From contig CAJNDS010002313.1 in the NCBI GenBank assembly GCA_905221605.1, positions 788,501 through 852,500 of the forward strand: a DNA stretch of 64,000 bases. Reading direction: 5' to 3'. The notes under the pieces were generated by a model. That model was not told where the DNA came from and ran no database searches. It saw only the letters and a list, made by a program, of their open reading frames with translations. The first letter of the stretch is position 1. The number at the start of each line of letters is the position of its first letter. The DNA is from Symbiodinium natans. Lineage: Eukaryota; Sar; Dinophyceae; Suessiales; Symbiodiniaceae. The position numbers and the translations under genes were made by a program. Of this stretch, positions 18,478-30,427 are shown in pieces.

Positions 18478-20534
18478 ATGCGCCAGAGAGTTCCACAGCC
18501 CTCGACAGTCGCAAAAATGCACCTCCAAGCCCAGGAAGCAGTGCACTCTGACCCTCAAGGAGGGACTGTGGCTCGGGCGATAATGTCCTGTGGGCTGAGA
18601 TGAGAAGTGGAATGTAGTTGCAGATGCTGGGGGATTGAACTGCGGCGTGACTCCGAAAGCTAAGAGCTGAAACACTGACGAACAACACAACCACCGTGCC
18701 TTCTTAGGAGGTGCTCGCACCACTATGGGTGTATACGAGCCAGAAATTGGTCTAAAGGGATGAGGCTGCATGGAAGCTGGGTTGGCAAGGCCCAACATCG
18801 GAATCGCACCCCTAGGGCCTATGTGTGTCCAAGGGCATTGAGTCGAAGTCTGGGCTTTGCAAGTCATTCAACAGATCCCCCGAATATCGTGCACATTAGT
18901 CAGAAGAGGGGCCAAGAGCAGTAGAATCCGGTCGCCTGGCCTCAGCTCAGGCAGACCTATCTGACGAACCTGCCCGGGATAGTGTTGCGACTGCTGCCGG
19001 GCTTCAGGTTCAATTTCGACTTCCAAACCCCCAAACGTTGAAGTTTTGAGCCAATGAGCCAAACAAAAAAGCCTAAACCATCGGCTGTGGGATTGAACCC
19101 ACTGGCGGGTGACAGCTTGCTTCTAGCATGCGTGTAGACTGCAAACGTCATGTTACGTTTTCGCCTTGCACGCGGTTCAAGTCCAAGGGCTTGTTTGTGT
19201 CACGTGAGGGCAGCACATATTCTACAAGAGAATCGGCGAATCTATGTCCTGCTGGTCCTTCCGTCCAAGAGGATGCGCAGGAGATCTTTCAAAGAAGATG
19301 GAAGGCGGTAGCTCCTTGCCCTGACCCAACAGACTCTAGCAGCCAAATCTGGCCCTGTTTAAGACGATCCCGATTTTTAACAGGAGCCATTCCCCCGCAG
19401 CCCGGGCCCGGTTATTTCCGAGCAGTCGCCGAGGGGCACCGGAAAAACAGTCCCCTTGTGGGCTGCCCCAGAGAGTAACACAGGAAACGCACACCATACA
19501 CCTCTTCCCAGGTGTCACCATGTTCTGGCGTAAAGAGGTGCTGGCATCCTGTTCGCGAGTTCCAGTGTGGCGTAGCCGTCCGTATACGCCCACTGATCAG
19601 TTTGCGGCGCTTGCCTGTGCTGCCCATTCCTACTTCAAAGGCGAAGAATTGTCCCCGCCAATCTTCACCCGTGGCAAACGACGTCCCACTGTGAGATATC
19701 CCAGCTGCGTTGCATTCAGGTGACGCATGCTTGTTAAGAGCGCAGGAGACCAAAGTCTGTCAGGGCAATTGGCCTTAAAGGCTAAATCGTTCGGCCCCAT
19801 GTGCCATCTGAGGCCTTGCCTCCTCATGCCTCCTTTCCACACACGGAATCTCCGCGTGCCCTGCGCAGACACATGCAGACACTCACGAAGGTAGTTCAAG
19901 CTGGAGAGAAGCCCAAGCCCCACATCTCCCAGTAAAAATCTCCGACACCAAGGCTAGCCTGGGCTTGCGCCGAGGGCGGTTCGCCGATGCCGGAGGTGTT
20001 CGGAGCACCGCCGGCAGAGGCAGAAGGGGGGGGTGAGTGGAGGGGACTCGCGTCAGCTATCAGTTTTTTGAAACCCCCGGCCAGAGAAAGATTCGCAGCA
20101 AACCCTAAGCCGCGCCACTTTTAAAGAAGGAAACCCCCCCCCCTCACCAAAAACCACTGAGGGATTCGAAGCGAGAAGGCGACCATGGGGCTGAAGGCAG
20201 CTACCAGTAGAGCAGATCGTGCTCCCACACAGGTGCCCGTGGACTTGGCCGAGCATGTGTGGTCGTCCTGTTCATCCGTGGCCTCCAAGTCTCAGAAGCA
20301 TCTTCAGCATTGAGTTGGGGGGGGGGGGGGGAGGGGCAGAGGAACTTAAGCTGCAGGAAAGATGCCTACAAACTTCTTGTCCACCAAGGCTTGAGCGCGA
20401 GCATGCAGATACGAGACTGACACAAGTAGCCAAGAAGCTTTCAGGGGGAGCCTGAGGCTGCAGAGCCCAAGCAGGGCTCGGAACAACCCCGAAATCTCTT
20501 GGAACATTAAACCCTAAACCCTAAACCCTCACAG
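18478..20534. other. Intergenic or 5' region of the hydroxylase-like gene
   Basis: No clear chain. Two short readings could be its 5' exons: MPEVFGAPPAEAE from ATG at 19990, and VPVDLAEHVWSSCSS at 20231-20290 after a CACACAG acceptor. Neither phase can be checked. 20316-20332 is a G run. Confidence 0.45.
20507..20530. repeat. Short CCCTAAA tract
   Basis: Three units directly upstream of the acceptor of the first supported hydroxylase-like exon, apparently lying in the intron's 3' end. Confidence 0.9.
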
Positions 20535-21957
20535 GAACAGATTGGTCTCTGGATGGCCCCTGCCCATCGTGGAAGCTGGGGAGGTGCTTTCGGAGGACCA
20601 GATGGCAGCACTGGTCCAGCTGGCCAATGAGCGCCTTGACATCAGTTCGGTTGTAGCTCCACGTGCCTCAATATTCGCCTCTAGGTCCTAAAGCCCAAAG
20701 GCCTCAGAAACAGCAAAAAAGGAACGACCTTTGGCGCCCATCTGCGCGGCGCAGTGCTGGTGACGGCAGCCCTGGCGGCGCCGTTGAGGGCTGTCCCTGG
20801 ACAGCTCTGCTGAGTACCGTGGCAGAGGGCAGTTGAGACTTGGGATTGGGATGCTTGTGTGGTGTGGGATGTGCGGTAGAGAGTCGAGTTGTCCATGTTG
20901 AGTCAGCGGCTTGAGGCAAATGGACTTCAGGGACCCAGGGTTCTGAATTGCAGGGCAGATTAGGGCGCGAGGCTTGAGCACTTCGACCGACCCGCAGGTT
21001 GCGGTGGTGGATGTAATGCTTGGGGTGATGGTATGGCCTCGGATGAAGAAATGCATGCAAGTGTGAGGGGCTTTGTCTACCGGGGCAACAGCAGATGTAG
21101 TATGTTCCATTCTCGCAGCATCCGCTCCACTGCATGGTCGGGCTTGGGGGAGAGCTTTGGAGTTGCCGGCGTTGGTCCCCAACCCGAAGCCCAGATTCGA
21201 AGGTGTCAGGTGTTTAGGCCTCAGTGCTCTGCTCAGGTTCTCCAGACCACCGACAACATCCTGCGGGCAGGGCCTTGAGGCAGTGGACAGCGGAGCTGTT
21301 CCAGGCGCCTGTGGAGAACGTGGAAGCAGTGCGCTTGATCCGGTGCCTGGGGCAAGAATCTGTGGTGGTTGTGGGGTGAGCATGGAGGTCCGGAAATTCT
21401 AGGCCATCTAGGGGGCCTAATCGGGTTTGTGGAATGTGCGCTCAATCGGGAGATGCCTTCTCCGTGGATTGTTAGATTTTGCCAAAACAACCTTACAGTC
21501 GTGTTCTTCTGGGCGTCATTGGGTGTCATATGCACGCACACATAGACGTAGCCACAGGTACCGACAAGGCGAGGGGGCTCTCGGCGCGCACGTGGATGCC
21601 AGGCCTAGGCATGACTCCAGCCTCTGGCTGAGTGGGCAGCGCCTGGCCACGGTGATGCTTTTGCTGGGGGCTTTGCCTGAGGGAGCTGGCGGTGACCTCC
21701 TCTTCCCTTTGTTGGAGGAGGGTGACGGGAAGCAGGTGCGGATGATGAAAGCTTGCACGCAAAATACCGTACGCAATGCAGATAGATACAGTATGAGCCC
21801 TGAAGGGCTTGTGCTTTTCCCCCAGGTGCCGCTGTCACCTGGCCGGGCCCTGGTCTGGCCCACCACGGACCGGGAAGGGCGTCCAGAGGCCCGCGCCGCC
21901 CGCCAAGCACTGCCGCTGCAAAGCGCTGCCACGAAGTACGTGGCCATGACTCTCTGA
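20535..21957 (+). CDS. Prolyl 4-hydroxylase-like 2-oxoglutarate/Fe(II) dioxygenase, iron ligand altered
   Basis: Exons: 20535 to about 20645 (PLPIVEAGEVLSEDQMAALV...), 21284-21342 (WTAELFQAPVENVEAVRLIR), 21558-21735 (YRQGEGALGAHVD ... GQRLATVMLLLGALPEGAGG), 21826-21957 (VPLSPGRALVW ... TKYVAMTL, TGA). The last three exons join in phase through GT-AG introns. The order matches the P4H catalytic domain: YxxGEG, the HxD pair of the iron site, GQRLATVM, a glycine-rich D/LLFP strand, GRALVW, and the TKY lysine for 2-oxoglutarate. The distal iron ligand, normally His four residues before a Pro, is Arg here (codon CGC at 21901-21903). Known enzymes hydroxylate proline in secreted or cytosolic substrates; with Arg at this place the copy may be inactive. 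At least one exon between 20645 and 21284 is missed. Confidence 0.75.
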
Positions 21958-22066
21958 GAGCAGCTTTAGTCCTTGCTCTTGGGAACGTCGTAATCTTGCA
22001 GGATCTTTGCAGGTTTAGTCAGTCATGAGGTCTGGCGGAGAATGTAGCATCAAGTCTGCATCTCAG

Positions 22067-23438
22067 GACGTGGCTGCGAACTGAACCGGCACCAGGCGAA
22101 CCTGGGGGAGTTCCTGGCTGAACTCTCATCCCTTCCATTGCGTTAAAAACTGTAAGCGCGTCGTCGCAGCCTTGGGCGAAGAACTTGAGTTGAGCTTGCG
22201 GGCGGAAGACCAGCTCCTGTCCACGCTGCTCCTGGACCACTTCTTTGTGCTGATGCCGCCGCCGTCGACACAGAGAGACTGAGAGGGACGAGAGGAGGCG
22301 GAGCGCATGGCGCAGAGCCGATCGAGCGCGGCGGGTGAAAAGGATGGGCTGCTGGGGCTTCATGTCACCTGACTTGTCCAGCGCCGGGACCTGCTTGACC
22401 CGGTTGACACTATCTATGCCTTCTAGTGGAATCTGAGTGGTAATGTAAAACTTCAGAGGTTTCGAGCATGCATGAAGCCAGGCCCATGATTGTTGTGTCT
22501 ACCCAAACGCAAAAAACCCTGCTTTGTCTCCCGCAGGCTGCGCACATGTACTGAAAAGCCATTCGGACCCTGGTACCAAAGCCCCCCGGCCATGCACGTT
22601 TCACCCCGTCCCTTTGTCGGGGCGGTGTTGGTGCAAATGACACACGTGTAGTACGCGCACCGCACCCTGTAAAGAATCGTGCTATTGCGATCTGTGAAAC
22701 AGGAGTCCTCATGTTGTGTGTATGTGTGTGCGGTTGGTAAGCTATGGTGCTTCCTATATCAGGCATCTGTTTCTTCATGCAGTGTTCCTTCCAATGCGTA
22801 TTCTGTGAGTGGTGATCGCTAGCAATCCCGGAAAAAGCGATATGCGTATCGACCCCATACCCTGGTGTAGAGGGTGTCGGGTCTGAGGGCCCAAGCGCTA
22901 AGCTTTTGGACCCACGTTGCAAATGCCCGTACCATTTCGGACATCACCCTGCAACCTTTGCCGGCTTGTCCATCGGCACCTTGGCGACCAGGCGCAAGGC
23001 TACGAGGACGTAGTCCAGCACCTGCCGAAGCTGGACGCTGCCCTGAAAGGCCGCACTTCCTTTCCTTGCATATGTTTGGACCATGGTGCACATGGGAGTC
23101 TTAAGGAGCTTGCACGGTGTGACTGGACGACACAAGCTCGAAACCTCTACGGCCTTGGGGGGTTTGGGTTCATTTCGGAATGAAGCCCCCGCCGCAAGAT
23201 TCGCCCTCCGCGACGTTGGCGGACTTGTATTCGGCGCTTGCCTGCTGCAGCCGCCAGGGCCTCGAAAACTCCTTTGGACACACTTGGTCGAGCCAGGGGC
23301 AGGTGCTTGCTAGACAGGCAAGTCGATTCTCAGCCCAGCGTACGCCCTCAAATCTCGCATGTGTTGGTTCACAATCATCCCAACCCAGAGTGCCAATCTG
23401 CGACCTTGAGAAGCTGCTGCAGGAGGAAGCGACGCGCG
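22067..23438 (+). CDS. Unknown protein, candidate exon chain
   Basis: Readings: 22067-22141 (CELNRHQANLGEFLAELSSL), 22170 to about 22269 (LGEELELSLRAEDQLLSTLL then LDHFFVLMPPP), about 22957-23049 (HLGDQAQGYEDVVQHLPKLD), 23186-23249 (DSPSATLADLYSALACC), 23389-23438 (DLEKLLQEEATR; GC donor). All show high third-position GC. The first two join in frame if a 28-nt GT-AG segment (22142-22169) is removed. Later junctions are unresolved. The chain starts about 110 bp after the hydroxylase stop, so it may be a continuation of that transcript or a tightly spaced neighbour. Family not recognised. Confidence 0.4.
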
Positions 23439-23530
23439 GCTCCCCCAACCCCCCGAAGCCTAGAATCCTTACAACCCTTCACATGATCATCCGTTCTTGT
23501 GTCAAGCCCGCGATTCGATTCCCGAACCCC

Positions 23531-23782
23531 TTAATGTTGACTTCGCATTAATAAACCCCCCCCCCTTCATTGATCAATCTCTCCGGCCAGGGCCTCCTCA
23601 ATACTGTTCGCCTAAATCCTGGTAGGACGTAGTATTAGCTTTAGTATTAGGTAGTAGCACCACGCCCGTAAAAACCGGATTTCCCGGGTCGGATTTTACA
23701 ATTGTGGCGGGCTACACTATTGTGTTCCGGCAGCGGGATTTTACAATTGCGGGTGGATCCACTAATGTGAAGTCAACATTAA
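23531..23782. mobile_element. MITE-like element with 20-bp terminal inverted repeats
   Basis: Left end TTAATGTTGACTTCGCATTA (23531-23550) and right end TAATGTGAAGTCAACATTAA (23763-23782) are inverted repeats matching at 19 of 20 positions. The 252-bp unit is flanked on both sides by ACCCC, a likely 5-bp target duplication. Inside, GGATTTTACAATTG occurs twice. No coding capacity, so a non-autonomous DNA element is the simplest reading. Confidence 0.8.
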
Positions 23783-24172
23783 ACCCCAGACCATCCCCGG
23801 GTCCATTGATGGCAGGTTGTGATGAGCCCTGCCGCTTCGCGGGTGCACCCAGCTCAGAGGGCCCAGGATGCGAATGGCCAACTCCATACCCCTCGAATCG
23901 TATTACAACTGCATGTCTAGGAGAGTGCTGGAGTCTACGTAGGACGAGTACAAAAAAAGGCAACCAGAACAAGGGAAGGCCGAAATAGGTGCCCGGCACC
24001 GGGAGCCTGCAGTCCCGGCCCCGGTAGATGTAAAATGGGAACCACCCAACCCGTACCCATAAAATGCATGATCTCATGTGACAGTTCGGGTGCACCCCGA
24101 CACATCCCTCCCAATCAGGTCAAGTGGAATAGGTACTGACTTCCTGCCCCCTCGACCCTCCTCCTCCAGACA

Positions 24173-24231
24173 AACCCTAAACCCTCAACCCTAAACCCTA
24201 AACCCTAAACCCTAAACCCTAACCCTAAACT
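24173..24231. repeat. CCCTAAA array
   Basis: About eight reverse-orientation telomere-type units with CCCTCAA and CCCTAA variants. A second, degenerate forward tract lies at 24488-24514, followed by a G run at 24531-24543. The intervening 24232-24487 shows no exon. Confidence 0.95.
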
Positions 24232-24831
24232 TTTTGTGATGCTCCCCGGCTTGGCCTTCGCCCGTTCTGGCTCCAGGGGGGTTTGCAAGTGCAGGGGTCG
24301 AAGATGTTGGAAGGTTAAAAGGTGCGAAGAGAAATCGCATGAAGGGGCATTCTTATGTTAAGATCTGTCCAGCCGCAAATCAAAGGGACAAGATCGGGGA
24401 GAAGATTTGTTTTCCGCAGCCGCTTGCCATGGCTGCGTGGCACTTCATCACCCTGGGGTGGCCAAGCTGCATGTTGAAGCTTTGTTCAGGGTTTATTAGG
24501 GTTTAGGGTTTATGGTTTTGGAGGTTTGTGGGGGGGGGGGGGGTTCTCATGTGTGCCAAGTCTCTTCACAGCATTCAGCCTGCATTGAGGGACGAAGTGA
24601 TGCTTCTTCACTATTTCTTCACAATCAATAGGCATATGAACTCCAGCATCTAAAGCTCCAATAAAGATCTTCAAGCGAGGTTCAGCCTTGCCTGGGGCCT
24701 TGATCCGGCACTGCAGCAGGCACTGCCTTGATCGCTTTGGGCGTTGGAAGCTCCCAATACAATACCCAGTAGCCAGCAGCAGAGGTATGGGTCGTTTCCT
24801 AGATTAGGGTCCGTCAGCCCCAGCCCCACAG

Positions 24832-26403
24832 GTCGTCGACAGAGCGCGGGCTGCATCCCGGAACGCATCCGAAGAAGCAGCAAAGGCACTGTCTGCTGCT
24901 TGGCCAGAGTGGGCTTCTGGCCCTTTACAGGTGTGCCAACAATGTTGGCCTGAATCGGGGCAGTGCCAGGTCTTGTGAGTGGGTTTTTGGGCGTGCTGTC
25001 GCTGGTGCCCTGGGCTTGGGGAGGCCTAGGAGCGGGTGCTGAATGTTAGGGGAATGCACAGGAAGGGCGTTGAAGCGAGCTCGTGGTTTTTAGATCTCGA
25101 AAGTCTGGGGTGCGAGGTTGCAGCGTATTGAGTTGCGACAAGTATTGTGCCGCTCGTGTTCTGACTTCAAGACTTCCTCGTAAACAAAGAGACCCGCTCG
25201 GGGCGCACCGCGCAACCAAGGATATCTTTGATTCGCGGCTCTTCCGGCTGGAGCTGGCTTTGCAAGGTCGGCCCGTTTGACGTGACAGCCGGGCATACAC
25301 CACAAACCTATTGCTGCTCTTTGTATTGGGATAGCACCTGCCACCTCAACCAGGCTCAACCAGTCGCAGATAGTCGAAGCTGGGGCTGTAAACGGAACAA
25401 GTTTGTCCAAAGAAGACGACCAGAACGCCCCCGCAATTCTGTCACATTCCCTCTTGCCTCTGCGCGCTCCCACATGCGCTCTGACATACTCTCCCAGCCT
25501 CTGCACGCTTCTTGCTTCGACCGGCGCTTCTGCATAAAGATATCCTATGGTGCACGTTGCGGTTCATTCGCTCGAGGCCTCTGCACTCCTGCTCCACATG
25601 CCGCATATGCGCAGTGCTCGTTTGCTAGAAATGATGGGCGAGTGTTGCCGCTCAAGCTCATGTTCGCTCCAACCGTGGGAACCCGGTTTCCATAGCCTTC
25701 ACCTCTGTTTAGGGCGTATGCCAGCATAAGGCCCCCAGCATCCATGAGACAGGAGGTGGCAAAGGGAGGCGCTTGGCTTCCCTTCCCACGGACACATTGC
25801 TGGCGGAAGTGGAGGAGACGAGGGGGCAGCTCTTGCAAGAACCTGAACTCCAGGGAGAATCCAAAGACAGCCCAAACGTATCTCGAAGGCATCCCGAGGC
25901 CGAAGCCCAACATGCTCGAGCAAGAGCCCCCATTCACGGGCTGTCGAGTCTAGGATACAATCTTTCGATGTAGGCGGTGAGGGTTTCAGGACTTCCGGGC
26001 CACTGTAGCAGGTCCCAGGTCACAGGCACTGAGACAAGTTGGCCGGTGTCCTGTACCCTGAAGCGGTGAAACCTCTCAATCCCCACCGCCCAGAAGAGGA
26101 CGCCCTGCGATCAGTCGAGTGGGTGACAAACTTCGGTTTGGACATCGACAGCCTCAAGGAGCACCCCGGTGAATCTGCGGCTTGACAGCTCCTAGAGCTC
26201 CCCAACCAACCTCGGACAGCTTCGAGCCTGGAACCTCTGTTGCTTGGGGGGGGGGGGATATTGCACTTGGATAAGAAAAAACCAAGAAGGGCGTCCAGCA
26301 TTCACGCCAGAACCTTGAAGAGCCCAAATCCAAGTCTGAGGGGCTGTCCATACACACGGTGGATGCCTTCGGCGGGCGATTCCCGAGCATTTGGGAGCTC
26401 AAA
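24832..26403 (+). CDS. Unknown protein, five candidate exons
   Basis: 24832-24930 (33 codons, phase 0/0, CCCCACAG acceptor, TTACAG/GTGTGC donor; VVDRARAASRNASEEAAKAL then SAAWPEWASGPLQ), 25221-25266 (DIFDSRLFRLELALQ; GT donor), 25769-25877 (ASLPTDTLLAEVEETRGQLL ...; GT donor), 26039-26168 (VLYPEAVKPLNPHRPEEDAL then RSVEWVTNFGLDIDSLKEHP; GT donor), 26341-26403 (LSIHTVDAFGGRFPSIWELK). Each has a clean acceptor and strong coding composition. Phases at some junctions do not match, so exons are missing between them or two genes are mixed. Mostly helical and charged; no family recognised. Confidence 0.5.
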
Positions 26404-26461
26404 GTCGCCTGGCCCAGAACCGCTTCGCACTTTCCCGCATCGCCTTCAGCCCGTGGTCGGA

Positions 26462-26520
26462 GGGTTTAGGGCGGGTTTAGGGTATAGGGCAGGTTTAGGG
26501 TTCAGAGTTTAGGGTTTGGG
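26462..26520. repeat. Degenerate GGTTTAGGG tract
   Basis: Irregular telomere-like units interrupted by GGGCGGG and GGGTATAGGG variants. Confidence 0.85.
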
Positions 26521-26641
26521 GCTGGTTCAAAAGGGTTGCAACGGCGTTGGTTTTCCTTGCGGACCTGTAAGCCCAGGCTCTCAACTCCAGCCTCGTGGCC
26601 AACGTTTCGGGCAAGCAGTGGGGTTCCGCGGCCAGTCATAT

Positions 26642-26742
26642 GGGTGTTTACGACAATCAGGGGACCCCGAATATAGTCACCCAAATAGTCGGATCCCCAT
26701 ATAAAACGGGCCCCAATAAGGCACTCCTAATATCGTAAACCC
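26642..26742 (-). mobile_element. MITE-like element family A, copy 4
   Basis: 101 bp; left end GGGTGTTTACGACAATCAGG, right end CTAATATCGTAAACCC, core in reverse order (GGACCCC, CCAAATAGTCGGATCCCC, CCCCAATAAGG). Both inverted ends are intact. Confidence 0.8.
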
Positions 26743-28250
26743 TATACAGGACATGTTGGTCAATAGCTTGCAAACTTTGAAAGCAGCTTTCCTAATTAGT
26801 ACGGGGTTTCAGTTACTTGGGAAAATTCAAAGTACGGGTCACCCATAAATGTTGTTAAGGAATCCAGGGAGCTCGCCTTTTCTACTCTCCTGAATGTCCT
26901 TCGACAGCCACTACCGGGCATTTAAAGCATTGAAAGGCCCTTAACCTTAGCATCTTCAGAGTCGTTAGACATCTTGACTTCAAAGGCCACAGTGTTGTCC
27001 AATGCCTTCAAATGCGAGCCCGGCCCTTTATGGATCATTAGACTTGTCTGGACTTTTTAACCTTGAAAGTCTCCGAGAATCAGATTCTAAAAGGTTAATG
27101 TTCCTTTACAGTTTTGTACTTCAGACGGATGTCCGGACTTTTCAAGTTGCACGCGGCTTTTTAACATTCAAAATGCCCGTCTTCCTCGCAACCGTGGTCA
27201 CTCGGGTTTTGGGAAGGGGACTGACTGGTTCGGCTGAGGACTCCTAAGGCCTCAAGGGCTCAGGGGCCCCCACCCTTGGAAGGGCCACAAGGGGCTAAGT
27301 TTCCTTCCGGCCGAGGCATCCTGGAAGCTGCTGAGCAAGGCAGAGCTTTAAGGGCTTCTGGGTGCAGGGAGGCTGTTGCAGGGCTTGGGCAACAGTTTGC
27401 AGCGCCACGCACGCAGCTAGGTGCTTCTGGTTTGGGTCACTCTTTCCGAGCCAAAAGATGTTGGGCTTGGGGCGAAAGTGATGACATCCGTAGTCGCCAT
27501 GGCCAAGATGCCCAGGCAAGGTTTCATAGACGACCTTTGCATTGAAAGCAAAGCTTCACAAGACTGGTCACGCCGAGAGCGGTGATGAGCTGCAAAGCAG
27601 CCTATGTAGCCTAGATTCACAAATCTTTGCCACCATTCACGTCATACCTGCGCGAATGGTTCACACTGGCCTAGTTGAGTCAGATGACTTGTAACTTGTA
27701 TCCAAAGTGGCTTTGCCCAACTTTTGTCATGATCATCATGTTGAGTGCATCTGTGCCTCAGGGACTGCCGCTACCCCGAAGCCCTACGCGACCAAAAGCC
27801 CCAAATCGGACTGCTTGTTGGACCCAGCTCGAAACCAGCGAAGCCTGGGCAAAGGCCTCTACGGCCTTCCAGCCTTCCACAGCTTCGGCGCGCCCACAGT
27901 GACAGAGAGCCGACTTCGGCCCAGGCCATCCTGAGGGCAAAAGGTGCAGGTTGCATGCGATTGTTTGTGGGTGCTTCGGGGAGCTGAGGGTTCGTGCCTC
28001 GCCCCTTTAACATGTGGGTTGTGGTCCACAGACTATTTGCGGACTTTGGTTTTGCAGCCAGGTTTGGAGCAAGTAAGGACCTGGTTGACAGGACAGCAAA
28101 TCTCGCAATGCTCGGGTGAAGATCGAGGGCCTTCGCAGTGCGCACATCATGGCATCTACTACACCCTTTCCTCCTGCGTTAGGGTCCAATTCTGGAGCTT
28201 GCCCGTGGCATGCATGCTTGGTCTTGCTTGTTGCGGCTTTGTCAGTGCAG
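26743..28250. other. No well-supported gene
   Basis: A relatively AT-rich stretch (26743-27200) without exons, then GC-richer DNA. A short reading at about 27470-27511 (GAKVMTSVVAMAKMPR, GC donor) and a Pro/Arg-rich region at 27760-27930, open in all three frames, may contain exon fragments. I could not choose a frame. Confidence 0.45.
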
Positions 28251-28410
28251 GTATCTGTCCGGCAACATGCGGCAATTAGACCTTGGAGTTCAGCGTCCCT
28301 TGGCCCGAAAATGTAGGCTCTCCCCAAACCGGGGTTGGGATTGCCAAGCCTTGGGTTCAAGGTGTCCAGAGCTTGAGAGTCTGAGGCTATGGCGCCATGG
28401 CTGCGGTGCT
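28251..28410 (+). CDS. Possible leucine-rich-repeat exon fragments
   Basis: After a GTGCAG acceptor the sequence reads YLSGNMRQLDLG. About 85 bp further on, in an open frame, it reads RCPELESLRLWRHGC. Both resemble cysteine-containing leucine-rich repeats (CPxLxxLxL). Two partial repeats are weak evidence and the splice structure between them is not defined. Confidence 0.25.
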
Positions 28411-30427
28411 CCGGGGCGACGTGTTGCGACACAGGGCCGTGGTCGTGGGCACAGCAGCTTGGGCTCGGGCTTGAGGATGACCCCATTCAACTCAACTCAG
28501 AAGTCTCAGCCCTCAGACCCTTTGACCTTGCAAACCCCTTTAACTTGCAGGCATTATGTGGGAGTGCGTTTGGCATGCGTGGCAGAGGTTAAGAAGGCCC
28601 AGTCCGAATGAATTCCACCAAGCCCCCCCGAATCCCTTCAAACCCAAGAATCAAGGTAGGAGCCCAGATGAAAGCTTAAAGGCTTTAACCGGCTTAGGGT
28701 TGATCATGAGGACAGCGGCGGCTGGGAGTCTGGCTGCAACAAGTCCGTGACACCTGTGCACAAGCAAAGCTGGATCGAGAAGCTCGTGGAGGAAAGGGGG
28801 ATTTGACGGGTCAACGTGAGTAGAATGAACAACCGAAGAATCCAAATACAGCTCCCGGAATTTGATTGTGATTATGCTCATCACTTCTCTCTACCAAACC
28901 AGTGTATATGCAAGCGTCTCATTGTGAGCCTGTGACTTCACAAGAACTTGCTGAAGGACAAAGGCCAAAGCGACCAAAAAAGCACAGCCAAGCCAGTGAA
29001 CCTTTGATTCTGGCGCGGTGCCGCTTGATGCTTTTTTCCTGCTGGGCATGAGGTTTGGTTAACGCATCTAGGCCTGGTGGGGGTGCGTCGCCTTGTGCTT
29101 CCATGCTGAGTGCCCAAGCTAGAGTTGAGACGCCCAACCGCACCACCCCCAATTCGGGGGAGGCCAAGTAAGCGGGAAGCAAAGTATCAACTTTGCCAAC
29201 TGCAAACCTTGGACCCAGAACCTAGAGCACATATGAACACTCAACTGTGCAAAGCCCGACAGGAGCTCAGCGCCTGGCTTGCACTCTGAAGCATTGCATG
29301 GTGCACGTCGACGGGGTATAGAAGCAAGAAGGGCTCGGACTTTGGTTGGGTAAGGTCATTGGCGTGCTTGGGAGGTACAACTGCTCAGAGCCAAAAGGCC
29401 CAAAGCTACTTTCATTGAGACCACTCGCACCCTCCAAAACACACCACGCGGGAATGTAGGTAGGAGAAGCCCCTTCGCGAACGACTTAAAATATCCTAAA
29501 ACACAGCGTTAGGGTCGAGATGAAGCAAAACAGGGCCTACATGCGCGCCAAAGCTCAGGCCTTCACTGCGATCCTGTGGCCTCCACCCCGCAAGGGGTGC
29601 CGGACCTGCACCTTCACAGCCGGCCTCTGAGAAATTCGTTCTTCGCAGCACGAGCGCTTGCGTTTGGATGCGTTTGTGTACGGGGAGAGGTCGAGTTGAG
29701 TAGCTGGCTGGCGGAGCTTTGGAGGAAAGTCAGCTCACTTTGGGCCTGTTTTTTTTTTTTGCGAAGGAGCACCTGAAGCACTGACGCGGTCCTCGGAAAC
29801 TGCATACGTTTAAAGTTGAAAGTCCGGCTTGATGACTGGACGATACTCGTATCATGTTCTGGAGGGCTTGGGACTTCATGGGTTAGACAGTTGAATTCGG
29901 AAAGTCCAGGCTTCCTGGCCAACGTGCGCAGCTTTGGAACTGCCGGGGCCCAATTCGCGAAAAATCGAACGTGGCCTGGGGCTTCAGATCTGCAAGGTGC
30001 ACCATGTGCCCAGACCACTCCCGAAGCCGAGGGCGCATCCTCTTTGCCTTATGTCGTACGTGTCCTTTCGTCTTGCCTTTTCTTTGGGCTCTGCCCAAAC
30101 CCTGCTCTTCTTGTTTTCGCGAGGTCGGTGGGGGCGCGGCACGGCTGACGTCACCCGGCAGCGCATTGACTTTGCGATGATTCGAGGTGGGCGTTTGGAT
30201 TTCGCCCATGAGGGGCATCAAGGTTCGATGGCCAACCACAACCCCTCCATATCATCTCTCCGTGACCCCCAGCCCGAAATTTGCTTGAACTGAGGTATCA
30301 GCTCTTGGAGGAGGGTGCCGACGTGCGACCTATCGAAGGCGTGCACAAGCCTTGACCTACTGGGGCTGGGACGAACAAACCTGTGCCGCGCAATCGAGAG
30401 GAGCTTGCCCTAGAGAGCCAATGCCAG
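28411..30427. other. Mostly non-coding stretch
   Basis: No exon chain. 29750-29760 is a T run. Around 30142-30293 a frame reads TADVTRQRIDFAMIRGG ... GSMANHNPSISSL before a TGA, which vaguely resembles the RIDF and SDHxP motifs of endonuclease/exonuclease/phosphatase-type nucleases. With only two loose motifs I do not call a gene. Confidence 0.4.

Noticed and set aside
19080-19145. tRNA-like T-arm on the minus strand (GTGGGTTCAATCCCAC)
   Set aside because: Loop is one base short and no D-arm or anticodon arm can be folded. Similar lone B-box-like matches at 600, 19175 and 47130 are also rejected.
20688-21383. 231-codon minus-strand frame
   Set aside because: It overlaps the hydroxylase-like exons on the plus strand and has random composition.
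30142-30293. LINE-type endonuclease fragment
   Set aside because: Only RIDF and an NHNPS motif loosely resemble EEP nucleases; no reverse transcriptase motifs anywhere in the window.
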